Of a stretch of 27,055 nucleotides of DNA, positions 15,084 through 22,134 are shown in pieces. Source of the stretch: Chloroflexota bacterium. GTDB lineage: Bacteria; Chloroflexota; Anaerolineae; Promineifilales; Promineifilaceae. The position numbers were made by a program, and so were the translations under genes. The notes beneath the pieces are model-generated. The model did no database searches. It was given only the letters and a program-made list of their open reading frames with translations, and was not told the DNA's origin. Within the stretch, counting starts at the first letter, position 1; each line of letters begins with the position of its first letter. The stretch covers positions 1 to 27,055 of the forward strand of contig JAAEOP010001277.1 in NCBI GenBank assembly GCA_024223125.1. Direction: 5' to 3'.

Positions 15084-16308
15084 CAAAACCGAACGGCCGT
15101 CAGCCGAAACTCTCTCTCCCCCAACTTCACCCAGCCCAACGCCCGAAGAAGTGTTGAACTTACCGCAACGGCCGTCACCCCTGGAAGAAGAATCTTGTCT
15201 GCTGCATGGCAAACAGCCGGCCGCTGGACAGGTGGTAGTATTAAACAGCCAGATCGCCCTAGAATTGATAACCGCCCATAGCCAGAGCAACTTAGATGTC
15301 GAATTGGGCGGCGTTTTGTTGGGACATGCGTACCGTGAAGGGGATACCCTGGCGGTAGATGTGCTAGGCGCTCTCCCTGCTGTCAGCGATGATCATAGCC
15401 CAGTGCATTTTACCTTTACGGCCGATGCCTGGAGCCAGATTCACCGTGACCGCAGCGCCCAATACCCCCATCTGGAGATTGTGGGTTGGTTTCATACCCA
15501 TCCTGGTTTGAGTGTTTTCTATTCCAGTGATGATGTGGTGGTGCATTCGGCCGCTTTTACCCTACCCTGGCACATTGGTCTGGTGGTAGACCCTATTCGT
15601 CGTGAAGCGGCTTATTTCGGCTGGCTCCAGGGTGAAATCGCTCCCATCAACGGTTATTACGAATTGACCGATATACAGAAGCAGCCCATCACTAATTTGA
15701 AAGCTGTACGTACTTCTGTGTACGATGTACCAGAAGTAGAAATGTGGGAATCAGCCCATGCCAGCGCCCCTGTACTCGACCAAAGTAACACGGTCTATAT
15801 GCCGGCCAATCAACGGTTGATTTTAAACCCATCCTCCCAAAAATTGGGGCTAATAATTGGATCGTTAGCATTGGCGTTAGCTATATTTTTGCTACTCTTT
15901 TGGATCATCCCTCAAAATCGCCGCGCCACAGAGCTGGAAACGGTGCTGTTGACCCTGGCTGACAGTCAGATCAACCCCAATGCTCAATTGTGCCCAGACT
16001 CGCGCTTACGACTATTATCTCCGATGATGGGCACGGCTCTTCAGGTGGGGACTGAGTTCGATATTTTGGGTACGGCCGTTTATCCAGAAGCCGTTCGCTA
16101 TCGTGTGGAAACACGCCCTACCGGACAGGAACAATGGAAGGAATTGGGTTCACGAAAGCGAGGCGACCACTTATTAACACTGGCTACCTGGAATACAACT
16201 AACCATTCGCCGGGTAAGTATGATGTGCGATTAACGGCCGTAGACCGTAATAATATCCGGCTGCCCAACAGCCCACCCTGCCTCATCAATTTAGAATTAG
16301 TGCCATAA
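15058..16308 (+). CDS. Membrane-anchored JAB/JAMM isopeptidase
   Basis: The 416-residue protein has a Pro/Ser-rich N-terminus (1-45) and a JAB domain (about 57-200) with a complete JAMM metal site: Glu82 (VELGGVLLG), His146 and His148 in GWFHTHPG, Ser156 and Asp159. A membrane helix follows at 263-284. A C-terminal Ig-like domain (315-416) has Cys312 and Cys408, which could form a disulfide outside the cell. With the JAB domain in the cytoplasm it would remove the ubiquitin-like protein near the membrane. It overlaps the E2 gene by 26 bases and has its own GGAGAGG (15045-15051), so the pair is likely co-translated. Confidence 0.9.
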   Translation: MTSASTYSNKTERPSAETLSPPTSPSPTPEEVLNLPQRPSPLEEESCLLHGKQPAAGQVVVLNSQIALELITAHSQSNLDVELGGVLLGHAYREGDTLAVDVLGALPAVSDDHSPVHFTFTADAWSQIHRDRSAQYPHLEIVGWFHTHPGLSVFYSSDDVVVHSAAFTLPWHIGLVVDPIRREAAYFGWLQGEIAPINGYYELTDIQKQPITNLKAVRTSVYDVPEVEMWESAHASAPVLDQSNTVYMPANQRLILNPSSQKLGLIIGSLALALAIFLLLFWIIPQNRRATELETVLLTLADSQINPNAQLCPDSRLRLLSPMMGTALQVGTEFDILGTAVYPEAVRYRVETRPTGQEQWKELGSRKRGDHLLTLATWNTTNHSPGKYDVRLTAVDRNNIRLPNSPPCLINLELVP

Positions 16309-16319
16309 AAGGTTCTTTC

Positions 16320-17429
16320 ATGAGTACACAAACGACGCCAACATTTGTGGCTATTATCAGTTTAACCATGCCTGGGTCTGATGATCAATTTAGCGCCAAT
16401 GTGACGCTGCTGCCGCAAGATATGATTTCGGCCAACGGCCGTTACAAACAATTACAAGAATGTACCCTGGCAGATCTGCAAGCTTTTGCCGACGAACTCG
16501 AAGCGGATGTCTGGGAAACATATCAAGAAATCAAATTGTTAGAACTGGCTCAAAACGACCAGGTAGAGATGGAACTAACGATCCAAAATGCGACAACCGG
16601 CGACCTCGTCAAACCAGATGGCGCCTGGCTAAAAACAGTGGTGGTTACGCTTGACCAGCCAGAAGCAGAGGCCGTTACCGACGAAACAGAAGAGCCAGAT
16701 ACGGCCGCCGCAGAACCAGAACCCACACCAGCCGCTGAAACAGTCGAAGAAACTAAATCAGCAGAAATAGAAAATATACCAGAACCGGAACCAGATGAAG
16801 AGCCAGATATCATTGTTGCCGAATCAGAACTGGTGCATGAAGAGATTGAACTGGATAAAGCGCCAGACCCAGACACCCCCATCATTGCTCCCAGCCGGGC
16901 GCGGGTACGTATTGCTGGCAAACGTCGTCCCATCGGGGACCCCACCTGGGCCGCCGTAGATATTATGATCGAGGAACCGGCTTTACGGGCAGCTCAGGCA
17001 CACGCCCTGACCAGCATGAATCGGGAAGTGGCCGGAGTACTGGTTGGCCCGCCGCCTGAAAAACAACCCGACGGCCGTTACATCGTCCACATTCACGATA
17101 CCATCATTGCCAAACATACAGTTATGCATGGGGCCAGCGTCACCTACACACCCGAAAGCTGGCGCTATATGAATGATGTGCTGCGCGAACGGTATCCTGA
17201 CGACACGGCCGTAATGGTGGGCTGGTATCATACCCATCCCGGCTTTGGCATTTTTCTATCGGGGATGGATTTATTTATTCATCAGAACTTTTTTACCCAA
17301 ATCTGGCATGTAGCTATGGTGTTAGACCCCCGCGTCCGCAACAGTGGCTTTTTTAGTTGGAACCGGCATAAGAGCGAAGTACGGCCGTATGAATTTCCCT
17401 GGCCTACCTGGGCGTCAGGTTCCTGGTAG
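16320..17429 (+). CDS. Soluble JAB/JAMM isopeptidase with acidic linker
   Basis: The 369-residue protein has an N-terminal domain of unknown fold (1-112, beta-rich at first), a Glu/Pro-rich linker (113-190), and a JAB domain (about 210-360). The JAMM site is complete: Glu236 (REVAGVLVG), His304 and His306 in GWYHTHPG, Ser314 and Asp317. There is no membrane segment. It follows the first JAB gene by 11 bases and belongs to the same operon. The two JAB domains are clear paralogues in sequence but carry different accessory domains, suggesting cytosolic versus membrane work. VTLLPQDMI at 28-36 is a weak version of the shared motif. Confidence 0.9.
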   Translation: MSTQTTPTFVAIISLTMPGSDDQFSANVTLLPQDMISANGRYKQLQECTLADLQAFADELEADVWETYQEIKLLELAQNDQVEMELTIQNATTGDLVKPDGAWLKTVVVTLDQPEAEAVTDETEEPDTAAAEPEPTPAAETVEETKSAEIENIPEPEPDEEPDIIVAESELVHEEIELDKAPDPDTPIIAPSRARVRIAGKRRPIGDPTWAAVDIMIEEPALRAAQAHALTSMNREVAGVLVGPPPEKQPDGRYIVHIHDTIIAKHTVMHGASVTYTPESWRYMNDVLRERYPDDTAVMVGWYHTHPGFGIFLSGMDLFIHQNFFTQIWHVAMVLDPRVRNSGFFSWNRHKSEVRPYEFPWPTWASGSW

Positions 17430-17430
17430 A

Positions 17431-17517
17431 TGAGGGAGATTAGAGATCAGGCAATTGGAGATTGCAAATTCGTGTATAATGGCCTCAATCTCTAATAACC
17501 AATCTTCAATACTCTTT
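17431..17517. repeat. GGAGATT heptad inverted repeat with a promoter-like loop
   Basis: Left arm units GGAGATTAGAGAT and TTGGAGATTGCAA face right arm CAATCTCTAATAACCAATCTTCAAT. The spacer contains TATAAT (17475-17480). This fills the gap between the second JAB gene and the first RING-like gene. Confidence 0.65.
17475..17480 (+). promoter_or_regulatory. Consensus -10 box TATAAT before the RING-like gene
   Basis: TATAAT lies 45 bases before the ATG at 17526, in the loop of the heptad inverted repeat. No good -35 box at standard spacing (AATTGG region only). It could let the RING-like genes be expressed apart from the upstream operon. Confidence 0.4.
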
Positions 17518-17525
17518 TAATAACG

Positions 17526-17954
17526 ATGACCGAACAAGAATTACCACCCATTTCCATCAGCAATGATGATATTAAAGAAGCGAATCAGCTTAGTTTGCAT
17601 TGTCCTATTTGCGCCAATCCGGTAGAAAACAATGTAACCGAAGCCGATTTACAGCCGGTTGTGTGCCGTCAATGTGGTACGCTGTATCACAAAACCTGCT
17701 GGGAACTGGGCGCCGGAAAATGTGCCGTGCTGGGCTGCGATCATACTGAATACCGTTTGTATGGAACCCAAATGCGGCCGGTTTTACGAGTAGATTATCG
17801 AGATTTGCCGCAGTCAGGCGTCAACGGCCGTGTCCCCAGCCGCACGACCAGACAACTCAAACATGAACAACGCCGCCGGGTAGAACAAATGCGACAGCCT
17901 GGTCTGCTGCAACGTTTGTGGCAGTGGTTGTTGGATCAAATTAAGATTGGGTGA
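17526..17954 (+). CDS. RING-like zinc protein, soluble, E3 candidate
   Basis: The 142-residue protein has a binuclear treble-clef pattern: Cys26-x2-Cys29, Cys47-x2-Cys50, His55-x2-Cys58 (YHKTCW), Cys66-x4-Cys71, with His73 as an alternative last ligand. The CPIC, CRQCGTLYHKTCW layout matches the prokaryotic RING finger type predicted to work with bacterial E2s. Near the N-terminus is ISISNDDI (9-16), the motif shared with the CAP and 407-aa proteins. The C-terminus is basic and ends in an amphipathic helix LLQRLWQWLLDQIKIG. It would bring E2 and target together. Direct E3 activity is inferred from context, not shown by sequence. Confidence 0.82.
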   Translation: MTEQELPPISISNDDIKEANQLSLHCPICANPVENNVTEADLQPVVCRQCGTLYHKTCWELGAGKCAVLGCDHTEYRLYGTQMRPVLRVDYRDLPQSGVNGRVPSRTTRQLKHEQRRRVEQMRQPGLLQRLWQWLLDQIKIG

Positions 17955-18022
17955 TGAGTAACAAGTTGTAAGTCTGCAAGTGGCAAGTTTGCAAGTGACC
18001 TTATCATCCCATCACCTCACCC
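17955..18022. repeat. CAAGTTG-type heptad repeat
   Basis: CAAGTTG, TAAGTCTG, CAAGTGG, CAAGTTTG, CAAGTGAC units follow the stop of the first RING-like gene. The outer ends GGGTGATGAG (17948) and CATCACCTCACCC are partly complementary. Confidence 0.55.
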
Positions 18023-18024
18023 CT

Positions 18025-18447
18025 ATGCTAACCCCCGCAATCATTGATAAACAATCTCCTTTTTTGGGGGAAGAGTGTGCCCTTTGTAAAGACCCGTTTG
18101 CACCTGGTGAGGAGGTGGTCATTTGCCCGGAAGATGGCAGCTGCCACCATGCTCATTGTTGGGTCGCCAATGGGCATCAATGTGCCGCCTTTGGCTGTGC
18201 CGGCCACGGCCGTCTCTCTACCGAATCTCCCCACCCCTCGTCACCACAACGCACCGTCGTCACCCGGCCCAGCAGCAGCTTTGGCTACGGCCAAACCTGC
18301 CTCCTGTTAGCCATCGCCATCGCTATCATCTTCTTTTCCATCGGCTGTTTTGGCCTGTGGGCTATCGCCGACTATCTGATGCTCAATGTGTGGGATATGC
18401 CCTATCGTCCCCCCTTCTCCGGCATGATCCTTTTACTGACCGGCTAA
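18025..18447 (+). CDS. RING-like zinc protein with a membrane helix
   Basis: The 140-residue protein starts at the ATG at 18025; the frame continues upstream into repeat DNA. Its zinc pattern is Cys18-x2-Cys21, Cys34 and Cys40, His44-Cys45 (HHAHCW), Cys53-x4-Cys58 and His61 nearby, the same treble-clef type as the upstream protein. A Ser/Pro-rich linker (64-88) leads to a hydrophobic helix (about 91-117). It is thus a membrane-tethered counterpart of the soluble RING-like protein, just as one of the two JAB proteins is membrane-tethered. It is the last gene of the cluster; the next gene is convergent. Confidence 0.78.
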   Translation: MLTPAIIDKQSPFLGEECALCKDPFAPGEEVVICPEDGSCHHAHCWVANGHQCAAFGCAGHGRLSTESPHPSSPQRTVVTRPSSSFGYGQTCLLLAIAIAIIFFSIGCFGLWAIADYLMLNVWDMPYRPPFSGMILLLTG

Positions 18448-18521
18448 CTAATCTCGCACCCATTGCAGCCATTATGCAAACGATTCATTAGACATCTACT
18501 CTGTCCCCTCTCATTTCGTAA

Positions 18522-21191
18522 TCATTCACCCATAATTTCCACGTAACCAGCATCCCCATTTACACGCAGCCGTTGGCCTGTTTGAATGCGCGTTGTGGCT
18601 TCAGGCAAAGCCACAACGGCCGGAATGCCATACTCTCGCGCCACCACTGAGCCATGCGTCATCAGGCCACCCACTTCCATCACCAATCCGGCCGCGTTAA
18701 TAAAGAGCGGCGTCCAACCAGGATCAGTAAAGGGGGCTACCAAAATTTCGCCTGGCTGCAATATTTCTTGGGTGGGATCATGTATCACACGAGCGATCCC
18801 CTCAACTACGCCGGCCGAAACGGGGCTGCCCGCCAACGCTCCTTCAGGTATATCTCCTGGCAGCAGTTTGATAACCGGAATTTCCCCATCGCTGGTAATC
18901 AGGCGGGGCGGGGTCATTTTTTGGTAGCGGATCAGGTCAGCGCGTCTCTGGCAGATGCGCGCCCGTAAATCCACATCCACATCTGCAAACGCAGCTACCA
19001 ATTCCGGCAATTCCAGATACCAGACATCGCTCACTTCATCCAGCCGGTTTTGACCATGTAAGATGTTGCCGGCTTCCAATACGGCCGTGCGAACCAACCC
19101 AAACAGGCGCACCAACAAAAATTTGGGATGTTCCCGCACCGGCAACAGATTTCGGGCCACACGCACCAACCGCCGCACAACTTTAGCTCTAAGCGGTCCA
19201 GCTAGACCATGATGGGCTACGGCCGCTAATCGTTCCCCGGCCGCTTCCCCCGCCTCCTGTAACTGCTGATGATACTGCCGGTGTAAACCCGGTTCCGCCT
19301 GCCCCAAATTCCCGACCACCATCCGCAGCAGCGAACTGGGGTCATCCTGCCAACGAGGCCGACTGATGTCAATTTCCGAAGGGCCGCGCATTCCATACTG
19401 GGCTAAAAACTTCTGAAAGACAAGCCGGAATGGCGCATCTATAGGCAAAATATCCTCACCGGGGAGTGTGGCCTGGGTTTTTAGATGGGCTGTCAAAGTG
19501 GACGACGGCCGTGCTGCATCTGCCAGATCACCCACCGCCATATCCATTTCTGTGGTCACATTGCCAGACAGCCCGCGCAGCACGGCCGTTACATCTTGAG
19601 CGCTGTCCGTTTTCCGGGCAATACGGGATAACAATTGTTGGGCTATGATACCGGCGGCCAGGTATGGAGGGATTTTTATCGCTTCCTGAATGAATACATC
19701 GACCAGCATTTGTTGGGCAATTCGCAGACGGGCTGCACCGGGGGGTACGGCCATTAACAGCGCCTGCGACTCACCGATACAGCGATCAATATCCGCCAAC
19801 ACCCAGTCAGTGACACCTTCTGGTTTGCGCCACCACAAATTGGCAATAGCGTCGGTAAACAGAGGTAGCGTCCAGTGAGCCACATCCCGTGTGCGAGTGC
19901 GTATCTGGGGCGGGCGCTGCCAAAAAGAGTCCTGCTTCATCAACTGTTGAATCGTTTGAGCGCTGAGCGGATCGGCCACTGTCAGAATACGGGGTAAGAT
20001 GCGACGGGGCAGCGGCGAGTGCAGAGCGGGAGTCAGGTCGATGTACAAACGGCCGCCGGCCGACCCCAAATACGGATTCAAATTGTCCAATTCTTCCGGC
20101 TGACCAAAAGGGAAAACAGTACGCCAAATCGACAGGGCTAATGGTGGCATCGGGTCGGTCATTACCTGAGCATGACTAAAACTAAAATAAAGCCGCCAAG
20201 AGCCATCAACGGGCATCGGCTGGGGCACGGGGTAGAGACTGGTAATAGGGCGAGATTGTACAATGAAGAAACGGCCGCTTTCCAAACACCATTCAATATC
20301 TTGTGGACGACCGTAATGGTCTTCAATGCGGCTGCCTAATTGAGATAGTTCTTTAATTTGAGCAGAGGTCAGGGCAGATTGCGCTTGCTGTGCCAGAGGT
20401 GTTTCTTCCTGGGTTGTACCGCCGCTGGGTAACGGCCGTATTGCTATCTGCTTTTCCCCGATGTGCTGACTTATAATGCGGTCGTTTCGTTTGTCTATCT
20501 TATATAAGTCGGGGTTTACCAGACCGGCTACCAACGTTTCCCCCAAACCATAACTGGCATCAATAGAAGTGATGTGGCGCTGGCCGGTTATGGGGTCGGC
20601 CGTAAACAAAATACCGGACACATCGGGCTGCACCATTCGCTGCACCACTACTGACAGAGCCACATCACGATGGGAAAACTGGTTCTGCATTCGGTACAAA
20701 ATCGCCCGGTCGGTAAACAACGATACCCAGCAGTGGCGTATGCTGTCTAGCAAATCATCTGCGCCACACACATTCAAAAAAGTGTCTTGCTGACCGGCAA
20801 AAGAAGCATCGGGCAAATCTTCGGCCGTGGCGCTAGAACGCACGGCATAGCTATGTTCACCACCTGCTTCTTCCCAGGCGGTGACGATGGCTTGCTGTAC
20901 ATCTGTGGGGATGGGCACGGCCGTTAACGCCTGTCGCACCGTCTGACCTACTTGCTGTACGGCCGTTAAATCGGCCATGTCCAAACTGTCTAAACTGGCA
21001 TAAAGCAGCTCCATCTCTGGGTAATGAGTCAGGAATTGGTGAAAGGCGGCCGTCGTGATACAGAACCCGGCGGGGATGGGAAAACCGGCCTGGGTCATTT
21101 CCCCCAGGTTAGCTCCTTTACCGCCTACAATGGGCAAATCTGCGGCGTTGACGGCCGTAAAAGGTAAGGTATAACGGTGGCTTTTATTCAT
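18522..21191 (-). CDS. rph: Rifampin phosphotransferase-type PEP-synthase-like enzyme
   Basis: The 889-residue protein has the PEP-synthase ATP-binding domain (GGKGANLGEM 23-32; RSSATAEDLPDASFAGQQ 118-135; the ATP-grasp end near DIEWCLESGRFFIVQSRPI), a long middle domain, and a C-terminal swivelling phospho-His domain GGLMTHGSVVAREYGIPAVV with His846. The chain ends right after the His domain: the PEP/pyruvate-binding barrel of PEP synthase is missing, and the TH-x3-AREYG form of the motif is that of rifampin phosphotransferase. Such enzymes use ATP to phosphorylate rifamycins. The real substrate here could be another compound. Family name fairly sure, resistance role inferred. It is convergent with the ubiquitin-like cluster, and no clear terminator lies in the 74-bp gap. 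Confidence 0.8.
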   Translation of the reverse strand: MNKSHRYTLPFTAVNAADLPIVGGKGANLGEMTQAGFPIPAGFCITTAAFHQFLTHYPEMELLYASLDSLDMADLTAVQQVGQTVRQALTAVPIPTDVQQAIVTAWEEAGGEHSYAVRSSATAEDLPDASFAGQQDTFLNVCGADDLLDSIRHCWVSLFTDRAILYRMQNQFSHRDVALSVVVQRMVQPDVSGILFTADPITGQRHITSIDASYGLGETLVAGLVNPDLYKIDKRNDRIISQHIGEKQIAIRPLPSGGTTQEETPLAQQAQSALTSAQIKELSQLGSRIEDHYGRPQDIEWCLESGRFFIVQSRPITSLYPVPQPMPVDGSWRLYFSFSHAQVMTDPMPPLALSIWRTVFPFGQPEELDNLNPYLGSAGGRLYIDLTPALHSPLPRRILPRILTVADPLSAQTIQQLMKQDSFWQRPPQIRTRTRDVAHWTLPLFTDAIANLWWRKPEGVTDWVLADIDRCIGESQALLMAVPPGAARLRIAQQMLVDVFIQEAIKIPPYLAAGIIAQQLLSRIARKTDSAQDVTAVLRGLSGNVTTEMDMAVGDLADAARPSSTLTAHLKTQATLPGEDILPIDAPFRLVFQKFLAQYGMRGPSEIDISRPRWQDDPSSLLRMVVGNLGQAEPGLHRQYHQQLQEAGEAAGERLAAVAHHGLAGPLRAKVVRRLVRVARNLLPVREHPKFLLVRLFGLVRTAVLEAGNILHGQNRLDEVSDVWYLELPELVAAFADVDVDLRARICQRRADLIRYQKMTPPRLITSDGEIPVIKLLPGDIPEGALAGSPVSAGVVEGIARVIHDPTQEILQPGEILVAPFTDPGWTPLFINAAGLVMEVGGLMTHGSVVAREYGIPAVVALPEATTRIQTGQRLRVNGDAGYVEIMGE

Positions 21192-21245
21192 ATAAGCACA
21201 CTACTATATCACTCAGTTCATTCAATAGAAAAAACGTCGTCAAAG

Positions 21246-21274
21246 TTGACAGTCAAGCTGCAAACGGGTAGGAT
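21246..21274 (+). promoter_or_regulatory. Sigma-70-type promoter of the phosphoribosyltransferase gene
   Basis: TTGACA (21246-21251), 17-base spacer, TAGGAT (21269-21274). This is the best promoter in the window. The start of transcription would fall near 21281, at the left edge of an inverted repeat. Confidence 0.65.
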
Positions 21275-21283
21275 TGCGCGACG

Positions 21284-21309
21284 GGCATACACCGTTAACC
21301 GGGTATGCC
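21284..21309. promoter_or_regulatory. Inverted repeat GGCATAC / GTATGCC in the leader
   Basis: Seven-base arms (21284-21290 and 21303-21309) are separated by 12 bases and lie just downstream of the expected transcription start. It could be a repressor operator or an RNA hairpin ahead of the ribosome binding site. Confidence 0.45.
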
Positions 21310-21336
21310 TTCATTCTTGTTAAGAAGGAGAATTTC

Positions 21337-21840
21337 ATGCGTCGCGAAGTGTTAACGTGGTCCGACGTAGATAAGTTAATTGATTATTTAGCGCCCCAAA
21401 TTCATGGCCGTTATGACTCTATGGTTATTGTCACCCGTGGCGGCATTGTGCCCGGCGGCATGTTGGCCGAAGCGCTTAATATCACTTATATACTCACCGC
21501 TTCCGTGCGGTTTCCGGCCGACTTCCCTGGCTTACAAGCGCCAGGTCAGGAAAAATATGCTATCCCCGAATTCATTCAATTCCCCGATGAGAATGTATTG
21601 GATGGACGGCGTGTTTTAGTTGTAGATGATGTGTGGACAAAAGGGCGCAACATGGTAACGGTTGCTAATCGCATTGATGCGGCCGGCGGCGAACCCGATA
21701 CCTGCGTCCTACATTACAAACCAGCTTCCTCGTTATACCCTGGTCTTACGCCTACTTATTACGCGGCCGTTACAGACGCCTACATCATTTATCCCTGGGA
21801 ACTGGATCGCGGCCCAGAAGTCTTGGGGATGTGGAATTAA
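21337..21840 (+). CDS. Purine-type phosphoribosyltransferase
   Basis: The 167-residue protein has the type I PRTase fold. The PRPP loop VLVVDDVWTKGRNM (93-106) carries the two acidic residues, and MVIVTRGGIVPGGMLAEAL (29-47) is the usual N-terminal strand and helix. The loop and the small size fit the hypoxanthine/xanthine-guanine salvage group; the exact base is not readable. The start at 21337 has AAGGAG at 21325-21330; an upstream start at 21274 would lie within the promoter. It is divergent from the rph-like gene. Confidence 0.82.
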   Translation: MRREVLTWSDVDKLIDYLAPQIHGRYDSMVIVTRGGIVPGGMLAEALNITYILTASVRFPADFPGLQAPGQEKYAIPEFIQFPDENVLDGRRVLVVDDVWTKGRNMVTVANRIDAAGGEPDTCVLHYKPASSLYPGLTPTYYAAVTDAYIIYPWELDRGPEVLGMWN

Positions 21841-21902
21841 ATGACTTGCCGGCAGCATTTTCTGCTGTTATCATCCCCACTTCATTAACAGATATATACA
21901 TG

Positions 21903-22021
21903 AGACCGGTGATCATTGGGTCCCTGGCGGCGAAAGCCATCGAACCGTGTCAGGTCCGGAAGGAAGCAGCACTAAGATGAGTCTTTCGGGTGCCCAGGAT
22001 TACCTGGTGGTCACCGGTTCC
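21903..22021 (+). ncRNA. ffs: Signal recognition particle RNA (small bacterial type)
   Basis: The diagnostic SRP core is present: GTGTCAGGTCCGGAAGGAAG at 21947-21966, followed by CAGCACTAA, with the GGAA tetraloop and the asymmetric loop that binds Ffh. The ends pair: ACCGGTGA (21905-21912) with TCACCGGT (22012-22019). The RNA of about 115-119 nt forms the SRP with Ffh and targets membrane proteins. TATATA at 21893-21898 is at the right distance to be the -10 box. The exact ends are estimated from the pairing. Confidence 0.95.
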
Positions 22022-22033
22022 ATGTGTATATCA

Positions 22034-22129
22034 CGAGATTGGAGATTGTGAGATTAGCAAGCGTCAAACATCCGATTTCTTCGAGAAATCAGATGTTTAA
22101 TTATCTCCAATGACCAATCTCTTTTTTTG
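22034..22129 (+). terminator. Nested hairpin and T-run after the SRP RNA
   Basis: Outer arms GAGATTGGAGATT... and ...TCTCCAATGACCAATCTC enclose an inner hairpin AAACATC-x-GATTTC / GAAATC-x-GATGTTT (centre TCGA). The outer arm is followed by TTTTTTTG. The structure fits a Rho-independent terminator for the SRP RNA, built on a heptad-type inverted repeat. Confidence 0.55.
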
Positions 22130-22134
22130 TTCTT

